This document shows positions 1 to 6,960 of a stretch of DNA of 9,739 bases, piece by piece. The position numbers and the translations under genes are program-made. Each line of letters begins with the position of its first letter. Position 1 is the first letter of the stretch. Source of the DNA: Bacteroidota bacterium (GTDB lineage Bacteria > Bacteroidota > Bacteroidia > Flavobacteriales > Flavobacteriaceae); assembly GCA_023393485.1 (NCBI GenBank), contig JAEWLD010000140.1, positions 1 to 9,739 on the forward strand. Reading direction: 5' to 3'. The notes under the pieces are model-generated. The model was not told where the DNA came from, searched no databases, and worked only from the letters and a program-made list of their open reading frames with translations.

Positions 1-3000
1 GGCTGACCGCACTCTCAAGCGAACTTGATTGCGTAGTGACGAATGGCATCGGCGCCAATTGATAACTGATGACTTTATGGTTATAGATGTTTGCCTTTGT
101 TGCCGATAGGTTTGTATCGATTCCGGCAGTGAAATAGTTGTCTATGACATCGTCTTTGTAAGCATCCATACGGTAGTAACCCAAGAGATTGAACCAAATG
201 GTCGACTCGATGTTTTTAGGAATGATCTCACCGCGGATCGCCGTGCCTTGCTGCTTGATTTCCTGATAAACCATTTTTTGGATTTGATCGGTCGTCAAGG
301 CGTTGTTGAATACGCGCACTTCATCGATTGAGCCTTTGAAGTAATTTGCAGCGCTGGCCGGATTCCTGCCAAAAGTGAACTTTCCTGTGCTTGCAGCCAA
401 AGTGCCGGCAAGCGCACCGTTATTGTCAAACGATTCCATTTTGCCGTTGACGTACAATTTCAGTTTTTCAGTGGCGTTTGAGCCGTCGTAAACCGCACAG
501 ATATGATACCATCGGTTTGGCGAAAGAGCCGCACTGTAAGTCAAGTTCACGCCTTTTGCCGTCGCAACCAATTTTGGCGATCCGGAGCTCACATCTACGC
601 GCAGGCTGAAGTTGTCCTGCCCAATCACGTAGCCGGTGGCCGCATATGGAGAAGTAAGCTTGATCCAGCACATAATTGTCGACTTTGACAAGCCTGAAAT
701 AAAATTCGGGCCTTCGCCATAGTCATTGCGCCCGTCGAAGTCCAGGAATAATTTCCTGTTCAAGTCGCGCGGCGAACCGTAACCTGTCGGTTTGGTGTCG
801 AAAGTATCGAGTATGCCGTCAAGGTCAGCATCAACCGAACCGTCAATGACACCGTCAAGGTCGGCGTCAAAGCTGCCGTACAAAGTCGTCAGGATGTCTT
901 TTACGCCATCAGTATTCGCGTCGATTTCCCTGTAGTTTGAAATACCGTCCAGGTCAGTATCATCCGCAAAAGCCCTGTTGGTCGTACCGAAAGCGATGTT
1001 ATTGTCGTAAAGGTTAAGAATACCGTCACCGTCAGTGTCAGCGCCGTCGCCAAAACCGTCGCCATTGATATCGCCATCGCCGTTGAGAAGGTTCGACTCG
1101 TCTACGTCAAATTGGGCGTCGTTGTCTGAATCGAGATCGTGGAAATCTTTTACGCTGTCGCCGTCTGTATCGGGAATGTTATAGGTGCCGGCCGCAATCA
1201 TGGTATCGATTGAATCCATTACGCCATTGTTGTTGGTGTCAACCCATGACAGTGAACGGTCAATTGTTGATTTTCCGGAGCTCATGGCTTTGAAACCTGC
1301 TTCTTCAATGTCAGGAATACCGTCGTTATCAGAATCGAGGTCAAACATATCGGCCACACCGTCAAGATCGCGGTCGCAATATTGCTGACGCAGCGTAATG
1401 TCGTCGATGGCAAGGTCATTACCGCCTCCGCCTGGTGCGTTGTTTTTGAATCGGATGGTAAACGTGGTGACCGTTCCCAGGTTGACTGTTGTAGTATATT
1501 GCTGCCATTCGCTGTAAGTACAACTGTTTACGCCGATGCCGCCATTACAGCGTCCGATCTGGCCCGTGTTGTAAGTAGACAGTACGGTGGACGTTGCAGG
1601 ATCGATGAATTCCACCGTGATGTCCGGCAGGATCGAGCCGACATAATTGCCGATAGACATGATGTTCAATACCCAGAAACTGTAGGTTACAGGTACGTTG
1701 GGCATGATGCCGGTAATCGTGGTTTCATAGAAAGTTCCCGGCGTAAAGCTCGCATTGAACACAGCCATACGGCCATTTGTGTCGCCAGGGGTATGGTCTT
1801 CAAGGCCATTCCAGGCAAGGTCACCATGGATGTTTTCAGGGTCGCTTGATACAGTGCCGGCGATTTTATGAACAACTACATACTCGCCGTCATCCAAAAT
1901 CCAGCTTGACTGGCTAGGACATTCCGGGGTATTGGGCCCGGCAACACCATCCTCATAGCAATATGTACAAGTTGCGCCAGGAATGTTGATGTTGATCAAG
2001 CCTTTTGTGGTTCCTGTGCCAAAGGTTTCATTGAGGAACGTATAAGTTACCGAACCTGAAACCGGAGACAGGATACATTCTGCCTGCTCGGTTGTATCAA
2101 TAATGCCGTCATTGTCATCGTCTTTATCGAAGTTGTCGCTGACATTATCGCCGTCGGTGTCCGGATAGGTACGAACGCCGAGGCCTTTAATCTGGAAATG
2201 GTAGGGATTCTCATTTGAATCGTCATTTTCGATATAGATTGCGGCAATTTTAGTTCCTACGACCGTCGGGTGGAAACTAACGGTCACTGTAGTGGACGAA
2301 CCGGCGGCTACAACTGAAGCAGGCGAAGTCTGTACCGAGAAGTCCGATGCATTGGCGCCAAGGAAGTAGATTGAACCGATTTGAAGGTTACCAACACCGG
2401 TATTTTGGATGGTATAAGTAATTAAAGTCGAGCCGGCGTCAATAGACACGGTGCCAAAGTCGGTGTTATCAGAAACCGATGCGGACATGTCGTCGTTTAC
2501 GATCGTGATCAAATTGCCGACAACATTGACTTCAGGCGCTGTTCCCGTTCCCTGGATGCTGAAATTGTATGGGTTTTCATTCGAGTCGTTGGTTGCGATG
2601 CTGAAAGTCGCACTACGCGTACCTGTTGCGCTCGGGTTAAACGTGATTGTGAAGGTCGTGCTGCCGCCCGGCGGCACGGTTGACAATAGCGGCGAAGTAT
2701 AAGTAAAGTTCGTCGCGTGCGTGCCGCCAATGGTGATGGCGCCCAATGTCAAGTCGCTTAGACCGGTGTTGTAGACAGTAAAGGTTTTTGTGATGATTCC
2801 GAAGTTGATTTCGGCATCGCCAAAGTTTGTCCAGTCTGATGTTGAAGGCGAGCTGTCACCGTCAACAATTGAGACACCGTTGCCCTGTACATCCATTTCA
2901 GGCTCCGAACCAACGCCGGTGACGGCAAAGTCATACGGAGATTCGTCGCTGTCATTTGAATTGACGTTGACAACGGCGTTCCTGGTGCCAAGCGCACTCG

Positions 3001-4717
3001 GGTCAAAAGTAACGGTAAATGTCGTGCTTGCGCCAGGAGCCAAATTGCTTGAACCTGGAGCGGAATACGAAAAGTCCGACGCATTCGGGCCGCTGATCGA
3101 AATTGAATTGACAATCAGGTTTGCCGACGCGCTTGCCGAGTTTTGAATAGTAAAGGTCCTGACGATCGTTCCAGAAACCACGGCTGTCATGCCAAAATCA
3201 GTGTGATCGGCCACAGAAGTTGTGGTGGCGCCGTCAACGATGGTAATGCCGTTGCCGGTCAGATTGATTTCTGAATCGGTTCCGGTGCCTTGAATGGCAA
3301 AATCATAAGGATTTTCATTTGCATCGTTGTTGGCGATGCTGATCGTCGCTGTTCTAAGCCCGAAACCACTTGGGTTGAACGTCACAACGAAAGTTGTCGA
3401 TGTGTTCGGGTTCAGCGATGAAGAGCCAGGCGCTGTGGTAACGGAAAAATCCGAAGCGTTCGCACCTGAGAAAGTGATCGCGCCGATATTCAAAGTGCCG
3501 GTTCCGGTATTTTGGTGTTGGATTGTGAAGGTGCGGGTCATTGTTCCGCCGTTGATATACGTCGATCCGAAATCTGTATGGTCAGCGGTCGAGGCGGTAG
3601 TATTTCCGTCTGCGATATTGGTCGCATTGCCCTGTACGTTGATTTCAGGATTGGTTCCTGTTCCCTGGATCGCAAAATCGTAGACGGCCTCGTCCGAATC
3701 GCCATTGGTGATAGTGATCGTTGCAGTTCTGGTTCCTGTCACCGATGGGTTAAACATCACCAAAAGTGTCGTGTTGTCAAAGCCGGATACGGTTGCTGCC
3801 GGAGGCGTAACGATGCTGAAGTCCGCCGCCCCGCTGCCTGTAATGGTTACGCCGCTGATTGAAAGCGTTGCGCCGCCAAGGTTTTGTATCGTAAAAGTAC
3901 GTGTGATTGTTCCTGATGTGATATCCGTAGATCCGAAATCCGTATGATCTGTGGCTGACGGGATGTTGTCTCCGTCGGCAATAGTAGTTGAATTGCCCTG
4001 TACATTGATTTCAGGTGAATTGACTGTGATGATCACGCGTCCGTCTGCGCCACTACCGCCGCTGCGACTCGGGTTTCCTTGCCTGTAAGCGCCGCCGCCG
4101 CCGCCGCCGGGACTGACACCGGCAAAGCCGTCGCCCGAACCTGTACGTCCTTCGCCGCCATCGCCGGCGCCCGTTGCCGTTCCGCCATTTTCATGGAAGC
4201 CATTTCCGCCGTTTCCATTCGTGCCGCCTGACGAGCCGCCGCCACCGGAATAAGAACCCGATGAACCCGTCGCACCGGTGCCGCCAGTATAGTTGACGTC
4301 GCCACCCGATGCTGTTCCGCCGCTTGCTCCGGTGGATACGTTTGAGAACGGGCTGTTTCCGCCGCGTGCGGTCATCGTCGGAAAGAAACTGTAATTATAA
4401 TATACCAGGGTGTTTCCACCGCTTACTGCGCTTGATGAACTGCCTTGGCCTATTGAAAAGCTGATGACATCGCCGGGTGATACCGAAAATACCTTACGGC
4501 AATAACCGCCGCCGCCGCCGCCACCGCCGGCGCCATTGGTTGTCCGGGACGCGCCTCTGCCGCCGCCGCCATAAGCTTCAACGGTAATGCTGGTTACGCC
4601 TGCCGGGACAACGTAAGTGTCGTCAGCGTTGTAAACTTGGGCCAATCCCAAAATAGGAATGAACAGAAGTAGTAAGATTGGCAAGAAGCTTTTTCGAGAT
4701 AATGTAATTTTTTCCAT
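1..4717 (-). CDS. Large secreted modular surface protein (Gly-rich, choice-of-anchor D repeats, thrombospondin-3 repeats, LamG), C-terminus cut off
   Basis: The frame is open from ATG at 4717 to the left edge, giving about 1572 residues with no stop seen. Residues 1-26 are a signal peptide (basic start, hydrophobic core, GLA cleavage before Gln27). Residues 28-234 are Gly/Ser-rich and begin with VVPAGVTSITVEAYGGGG, typical of the Gly_rich_2 family. Residues 235-848 are five tandem choice-of-anchor D repeats, each starting near PEINVQGN. Residues 850-875 carry two Asp-rich Ca-type motifs. Residues 878-1112 form a Cys-containing, beta-rich domain ending in NDLAIDDITLR, as in galactose-binding-like jelly rolls. 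Residues 1113-1312 are thrombospondin-3-type repeats, and 1321-1486 look like LamG (WYHICAVYDGS, GSIDEVRVFNNAL). The family is usually exported by the type IX system and anchored on the cell surface. An adhesin or glycan-binding role is inferred. The sorting domain is outside the window, so the export route is unproven. Confidence 0.9.
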   Translation of the reverse strand, partial: MEKITLSRKSFLPILLLLFIPILGLAQVYNADDTYVVPAGVTSITVEAYGGGGRGASRTTNGAGGGGGGGGYCRKVFSVSPGDVISFSIGQGSSSSAVSGGNTLVYYNYSFFPTMTARGGNSPFSNVSTGASGGTASGGDVNYTGGTGATGSSGSYSGGGGSSGGTNGNGGNGFHENGGTATGAGDGGEGRTGSGDGFAGVSPGGGGGGAYRQGNPSRSGGSGADGRVIITVNSPEINVQGNSTTIADGDNIPSATDHTDFGSTDITSGTITRTFTIQNLGGATLSISGVTITGSGAADFSIVTPPAATVSGFDNTTLLVMFNPSVTGTRTATITITNGDSDEAVYDFAIQGTGTNPEINVQGNATNIADGNTTASTADHTDFGSTYINGGTMTRTFTIQHQNTGTGTLNIGAITFSGANASDFSVTTAPGSSSLNPNTSTTFVVTFNPSGFGLRTATISIANNDANENPYDFAIQGTGTDSEINLTGNGITIVDGATTTSVADHTDFGMTAVVSGTIVRTFTIQNSASASANLIVNSISISGPNASDFSYSAPGSSNLAPGASTTFTVTFDPSALGTRNAVVNVNSNDSDESPYDFAVTGVGSEPEMDVQGNGVSIVDGDSSPSTSDWTNFGDAEINFGIITKTFTVYNTGLSDLTLGAITIGGTHATNFTYTSPLLSTVPPGGSTTFTITFNPSATGTRSATFSIATNDSNENPYNFSIQGTGTAPEVNVVGNLITIVNDDMSASVSDNTDFGTVSIDAGSTLITYTIQNTGVGNLQIGSIYFLGANASDFSVQTSPASVVAAGSSTTVTVSFHPTVVGTKIAAIYIENDDSNENPYHFQIKGLGVRTYPDTDGDNVSDNFDKDDDNDGIIDTTEQAECILSPVSGSVTYTFLNETFGTGTTKGLININIPGATCTYCYEDGVAGPNTPECPSQSSWILDDGEYVVVHKIAGTVSSDPENIHGDLAWNGLEDHTPGDTNGRMAVFNASFTPGTFYETTITGIMPNVPVTYSFWVLNIMSIGNYVGSILPDITVEFIDPATSTVLSTYNTGQIGRCNGGIGVNSCTYSEWQQYTTTVNLGTVTTFTIRFKNNAPGGGGNDLAIDDITLRQQYCDRDLDGVADMFDLDSDNDGIPDIEEAGFKAMSSGKSTIDRSLSWVDTNNNGVMDSIDTMIAAGTYNIPDTDGDSVKDFHDLDSDNDAQFDVDESNLLNGDGDINGDGFGDGADTDGDGILNLYDNNIAFGTTNRAFADDTDLDGISNYREIDANTDGVKDILTTLYGSFDADLDGVIDGSVDADLDGILDTFDTKPTGYGSPRDLNRKLFLDFDGRNDYGEGPNFISGLSKSTIMCWIKLTSPYAATGYVIGQDNFSLRVDVSSGSPKLVATAKGVNLTYSAALSPNRWYHICAVYDGSNATEKLKLYVNGKMESFDNNGALAGTLAASTGKFTFGRNPASAANYFKGSIDEVRVFNNALTTDQIQKMVYQEIKQQGTAIRGEIIPKNIESTIWFNLLGYYRMDAYKDDVIDNYFTAGIDTNLSATKANIYNHKVISYQLAPMPFVTTQSSSLESAVS
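783..1375 (-). repeat. Thrombospondin type-3-like Asp-rich calcium-binding repeats
   Basis: About eleven Dx[DN]x[DN]G-type loops occur in succession, for example DRDLDGVAD, DSDNDGIPD, DTDGDGILN, DTDLDGISN, DADLDGVID and DADLDGILD. Two further copies sit before the jelly-roll-like domain near 2080-2165. Such loops bind Ca2+ in thrombospondin-3 repeats and commonly rigidify secreted Bacteroidota proteins. Calcium binding here is inferred from the spaced Asp residues. Confidence 0.8.
2174..4015 (-). repeat. Five tandem choice-of-anchor D repeats inside the surface-protein gene
   Basis: Repeat starts fall at residues 235, 357, 482, 606 and 728 (plus-strand positions 4015, 3649, 3274, 2902 and 2536), a period of 122-125 residues. 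Each copy runs: P/S-E-I/M/V-N/D-V/L, then I-A/V-D/N-G/D, then DxTDFG or a variant, then TFTIQN, then ASDFS or a variant, then TTFxVTFxPS, then GTRxAxxxIxxNDxxExPYxFxIxGxG. At DNA level the junctions are also alike: plus-strand forms close to TTGCCCTGTACATTGATTTC recur near 3990, 3626 and 2880, with more diverged forms near 3253 and 2515. The family is known as an Ig-like/ASH-type beta fold used as a stalk in secreted proteins. Its spacer role here is inferred. Confidence 0.85.
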
Positions 4718-4792
4718 AATCTTTTGGGTTTCGCTCTTTAACTTAAAACAAACCGTTTAGGTCTGATTGCGATTTTAATTGTTTTGACGAAT

Positions 4793-4824
4793 CAAAAATA
4801 GACAGGTGAATTTAAACCACAAAA
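4793..4824 (-). promoter_or_regulatory. Bacteroidota-type promoter of the surface-protein gene
   Basis: On the minus strand TTTTG (4824-4820) is followed after exactly 19 bases by TATTTTTG (4800-4793), a full match to the flavobacterial -7 consensus TAnnTTTG with the -33 TTG element at normal spacing. Transcription would start roughly 65-75 bases before the ATG at 4717. No Shine-Dalgarno sequence precedes that ATG, as is usual for the phylum. Confidence 0.7.
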
Positions 4825-4830
4825 TTTTTT

Positions 4831-4866
4831 ATCGATAAAATGCACAAAACATCGACGAAATGCACA
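4831..4866. repeat. Phased direct repeat, candidate operator upstream of the surface-protein promoter
   Basis: ATCGATAAAATGCACA (4831-4846) and ATCGACGAAATGCACA (4851-4866) match at 14 of 16 positions and are offset by exactly 20 bases, about two helical turns. A weaker third copy, TCGATTGAAATG, starts at 4870. The pair sits 7-42 bases upstream of the -33 element of the minus-strand promoter, a usual place for an activator site. The binding protein is unknown. Confidence 0.5.
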
Positions 4867-4960
4867 TTTTCGATTGAAATGTAAGAAATTAATTATGAAA
4901 ATATATTATTTAAGTCGATTCTGCGCAATTTCTAACGGATTGAGAATCAGAAATTAACAA

Positions 4961-4976
4961 TTACGGGAAACCGTAA
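4961..4976. other. Perfect hairpin with GAAA tetraloop
   Basis: TTACGG and CCGTAA pair perfectly over six bases around a GAAA loop, a stable GNRA-type tetraloop if transcribed on the plus strand. No T-run follows, so it is not a standard terminator. It lies between the two groups of upstream motifs. A second small stem, GAATT-GCC-AATTC, follows within 10-15 bases. Confidence 0.4.
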
Positions 4977-4997
4977 CGCGGCCGGAATTGCCAATTC

Positions 4998-5017
4998 TGC
5001 ATTTCGTCGATAATGCA
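4998..5017. repeat. Inverted copy of the upstream motif
   Basis: TGCATTTCGTCGAT (4998-5011) is the exact 14-base reverse complement of the second direct repeat at 4851-4864. It also overlaps a small inverted repeat, TGCATT (4998-5003) with AATGCA (5012-5017). The 14-base identity within 150 bases suggests a shared protein-binding site rather than chance. Confidence 0.45.
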
Positions 5018-5294
5018 TTTAAAAACAGGTAGTAAGCAAATCTTCGGGCTAAGATGTACAATGTCGGATGCAAGGGCAACTTCCAGAATTGGCTTTGCCA
5101 GTTACCGTAATATTGAGCCTGAGTGATTTTTAGCCGGGCATCGTTCCGGGAATCAGTGTTTTGCTTTCCCCGTCGCTATTGTGCGAAAGCGTTTTTTTCC
5201 GTCAGATGTGAACTTTGTAAGAATACCCCAAAATTCTATAAAACATTTTGAAAGCCGAAAAAAGATATTTGTAAACAACTTAAACGCGATTGCA

Positions 5295-5582
5295 ATGACA
5301 AAGTATCTATATGACAAACCGGAGAACGAACCACTCTGGAGTCACGACGGAATCCTTGATAATGACCTCGAGAGAATGGAACATGACAGGAACTTTGAAG
5401 AAAGCGATGTTTACAATTCAATTCTCGATGAAGAACCGGCATATCATTCATTGATGAATTTCCCCGAAGAGGAAGATGACAGGATGTTCGCCGACGCCTA
5501 TGACGCATCGGAAGATGACGTTTTTGACGATCGCGACGCCTATAAAAATGCCGACATGGACAATGTTTATTATTTTATATAA
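5295..5582 (+). CDS. Small, highly acidic protein of unknown function
   Basis: From ATG at 5295 it encodes 95 residues, MTKYLYDKPENEPLW to NVYYFI. The frame stays open upstream to a GTG at 5181, but that stretch is basic and AT-rich and differs sharply from the rest, so the internal ATG is preferred. Asp plus Glu number about 30 of 95, against seven Lys/Arg, giving a net charge near -23. Acidic runs include EEEDD, SEDD and FDDRD. There is no signal peptide, membrane segment or cysteine, and the protein ends in an aromatic tail. I do not recognise the family. It is probably cytoplasmic and monocistronic, since a strong terminator follows 24 bases after the stop. Acidic small proteins can be DNA mimics, inhibitors or chaperone-like, but nothing here selects among these. 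A gene is likely because composition is coherent and the terminator fits. Confidence 0.65.
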   Translation: MTKYLYDKPENEPLWSHDGILDNDLERMEHDRNFEESDVYNSILDEEPAYHSLMNFPEEEDDRMFADAYDASEDDVFDDRDAYKNADMDNVYYFI

Positions 5583-5606
5583 GTGCCAATCTATATTGAA
5601 TTTGAG

Positions 5607-5639
5607 AATACGGAACTGTAGGGGTTCCGTATTTTTTTT
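5607..5639 (+). terminator. Rho-independent terminator after the acidic-protein gene
   Basis: AATACGGAAC (5607-5616) pairs perfectly over ten bases with GTTCCGTATT (5624-5633) around a 7-base loop. An uninterrupted run of eight Ts (5632-5639) overlaps the stem end. It separates the acidic gene from the YtxH operon. Confidence 0.9.
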
Positions 5640-5812
5640 GCGTCGGTTTCAACATCTGTAAATCATATAAAATTCGAATCAAGTTTTGTAACAAAAATCC
5701 CTCACAGTGAAAGCATCTTTGTAATACAAACTTACGAACGGGGAAACCTTGCTGTGAAAAAGATAATCCCACGTAACCAGACAATCGAATATTAATTTAA
5801 TTTCAAATAATC

Positions 5813-6103
5813 ATGAGTAAAGGTAAAATCGTTTTGGGCGCCGTGGCCGGACTGGCAGTGGGCGCAGCCCTGGGTGTGTTGCTCGCACCGGATAAAGGAT
5901 CAGAAACACGGAAAAAACTCGGCAAGAAAAAAGACGAGTTGACCGACAATCTCAAGGACAAGTATCAATCGCTGAAAGGCAAATACAACAGCGCTCTTGA
6001 TTCAGCAGCCGGCAAACTGGATTCGCTTACACAAAAAAGCGAAGATCTCGCAACTACCGGCAAAAATGCCATGTCTGACGGCAAAACAGCTGTAACACGA
6101 TAA
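5813..6103 (+). CDS. YtxH-family small membrane-associated stress protein
   Basis: The product has 96 residues. Residues 5-24 form one Gly/Ala-zipper transmembrane segment (GAVAGLAVGAALGVLL). It is followed directly by the family signature APDKGSETRKKL (26-36), and then by a long Lys/Asp-rich amphipathic helix (about 37-90) with many small residues. Length and layout match the YtxH family (PF12732), whose members are general-stress or envelope-associated proteins of unknown biochemical role. The start at 5813 is the only ATG before the hydrophobic segment, with an AT-rich leader and no Shine-Dalgarno. It is the first gene of a three-gene operon, 13 bases before the holin-like gene. This order resembles proteobacterial YqjD (tail-anchored DUF883, ribosome-associated) followed by YqjE, although YtxH and DUF883 are distinct families. 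A stress-induced role at the membrane is inferred. Confidence 0.9.
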   Translation: MSKGKIVLGAVAGLAVGAALGVLLAPDKGSETRKKLGKKKDELTDNLKDKYQSLKGKYNSALDSAAGKLDSLTQKSEDLATTGKNAMSDGKTAVTR

Positions 6104-6116
6104 ACCAATCATTTCT

Positions 6117-6470
6117 ATGGAAGGCAAGGAAGAAGAGAAATCATTCACCGAAAGAATCTATGAACAGGTTGAGGATTATGCCAAAACAACAGTCGAGCTT
6201 TACCGGCTAAAAGCCATAAAAGTATTCTCTGATGTTTTCGCTTCTGTCGCCACCGGTTTTATAATTTGGGTAATTGTTTCCTTTTTCCTGGTTTTCCTTA
6301 GTATCGGGGCCGGTTTTTGGATTGGCGATATGCTTGGCGAATGGTATTTGGGCTTTTTTGCAGTAGCTGGAATTTACGCACTGATTGGCGTGGTCATTTA
6401 CATTTTGCGGATCAAATGCCTCAAAGAACGCATCAACAACTTTATCATCAAACAAATATTTAAAGACTGA
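6117..6470 (+). CDS. Holin-like two-helix membrane protein (PF07332 / YqjE-like)
   Basis: The product has 117 residues. A charged cytoplasmic helix (1-40, ending near TTVELYRLKAIKVF) precedes two transmembrane helices, about 43-69 and 75-97, with a short GDMLGEWY loop between them and a basic C-terminal tail (KCLKERINNFIIKQIFKD). This is the layout of the 'phage holin family' PF07332, which in chromosomes outside prophages includes E. coli YqjE. No lysis genes are nearby, so the holin label reflects the fold and a lytic role is unlikely. It sits 13 bases after the YtxH gene and its stop is one base before the next ATG, indicating translational coupling. A role in envelope stress or membrane organisation is inferred. 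Confidence 0.85.
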   Translation: MEGKEEEKSFTERIYEQVEDYAKTTVELYRLKAIKVFSDVFASVATGFIIWVIVSFFLVFLSIGAGFWIGDMLGEWYLGFFAVAGIYALIGVVIYILRIKCLKERINNFIIKQIFKD

Positions 6471-6471
6471 C

Positions 6472-6909
6472 ATGCAAACACTCAACAGCCTACAGACGCT
6501 AGAAGTGCATATTGCGTCGCTCGAGCGCAAACAAAAGGAGCAGAAAGACGCCATCACAGCCGAATTTCAAGGCTTTATGGAAAGCCTGAAGCCGGCCAAT
6601 ATGTTGCGGAAGCTATTCAGGTCAGTCAATGAGTCGCCGGATTTAAAAGCAGACATGCTTAAAGGCGCAATCGGGCTCGGTACAGGATTCCTTACGAACA
6701 AGTTGCTGCTTGGAAAAATAAATGGCCCGTTTAAGGCGATTTTATCGGCCGTTCTTCCTGCCGTGATGACAAAAGCAGCGGTCGAGGTTCCTGAAAAAAT
6801 AAAGGAAAATGGGCTTTCGTTTTTGGCCAGGACGCTCCGATCAATGAAAATACAATCAAACGAAGACAAAACCGACGGCCAGCATGCCAGGGCCGGAGCC
6901 ATTTTGTAG
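6472..6909 (+). CDS. Unrecognised coiled-coil / hydrophobic protein, third member of the YtxH-holin operon
   Basis: The ATG at 6472 is chosen because it lies one base after the holin-like stop; the frame is open further upstream only as overlap with that gene. It gives 145 residues. Residues 1-40 are a charged heptad-like helix (LEVHIASLERKQKEQKDAI). Residues 62-80 form a Gly-rich hydrophobic segment (DMLKGAIGLGTGFLTNKLLL), and residues 86-104 form a second weakly hydrophobic stretch (PFKAILSAVLPAVMTKAAV). A hydrophilic basic tail follows. There is no signal peptide. I do not recognise a named family. By position it corresponds to YqjK in the yqjCDEK cassette, but I see no sequence support for homology. 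A membrane-associated partner of the two preceding proteins is the likeliest reading. Two terminators follow. Confidence 0.8.
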   Translation: MQTLNSLQTLEVHIASLERKQKEQKDAITAEFQGFMESLKPANMLRKLFRSVNESPDLKADMLKGAIGLGTGFLTNKLLLGKINGPFKAILSAVLPAVMTKAAVEVPEKIKENGLSFLARTLRSMKIQSNEDKTDGQHARAGAIL

Positions 6910-6921
6910 CGTTTTTAAGAT

Positions 6922-6944
6922 ATTATTGTAAGCAATAATTTTTT
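6922..6944 (+). terminator. First terminator hairpin after the YtxH operon
   Basis: ATTATTG (6922-6928) pairs perfectly with CAATAAT (6933-6939) around a TAAG loop. Six Ts follow (6939-6944). The stem is AT-rich, so it may be leaky, which would explain the second hairpin just downstream. Confidence 0.55.
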
Positions 6945-6960
6945 GTTTTGTTCTAGGGGA

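Larger units (their letters stand above)
4718..5294. other. Long spacer between divergent genes, no convincing gene
   Basis: These roughly 580 bases separate the minus-strand surface gene from the plus-strand acidic gene. Besides the promoter, motif copies and tetraloop hairpin, they contain imperfect inverted repeats AATTTCT (4927-4933) with AGAAATT (4949-4955), and ATTGGC-TTT-GCCAGT near 5094-5108. A weak stem followed by seven Ts ends near 5198. The plus-strand frame opening with GTG at 5181 merges with the acidic gene, but its first 38 residues look like translated spacer. No tRNA, rRNA or known riboswitch was recognised. Confidence 0.5.

Noticed and set aside
1185..3947. Several plus-strand open frames of 60-155 codons across the surface-protein gene (e.g. 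1382-1849, 2790-3146, 3327-3683)
   Set aside because: They are antisense to a continuous minus-strand frame with clear domains. Their repeated similar peptides merely mirror the repeat units, and none has a recognisable motif.
4033..4305. Minus-strand 90-codon frame rich in Ala/Met
   Set aside because: It is an out-of-frame reading of the Gly-rich coding region.
5052..5108. 18-codon plus-strand frame, MYNVGCKGNFQNWLCQLP
   Set aside because: It is very short, lacks a start signal, and overlaps hairpin-forming sequence; there is no support for translation.
5181..5294. GTG start extending the acidic protein by 38 residues
   Set aside because: The extension is basic and AT-rich, unlike the strongly acidic body, and an ATG at 5295 fits better.
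5684..5721. Possible promoter before the YtxH gene (TTTTG, 25 bases, CATCTTTG)
   Set aside because: The spacing exceeds the usual range of about 17-23 bases and the -7 element has a mismatch, so it is only a weak candidate; an alternative sigma factor could be used instead.
6117..6470. Holin-like gene as evidence of a prophage
   Set aside because: No endolysin, integrase or structural gene is nearby, and the pairing with YtxH fits a chromosomal stress cassette.
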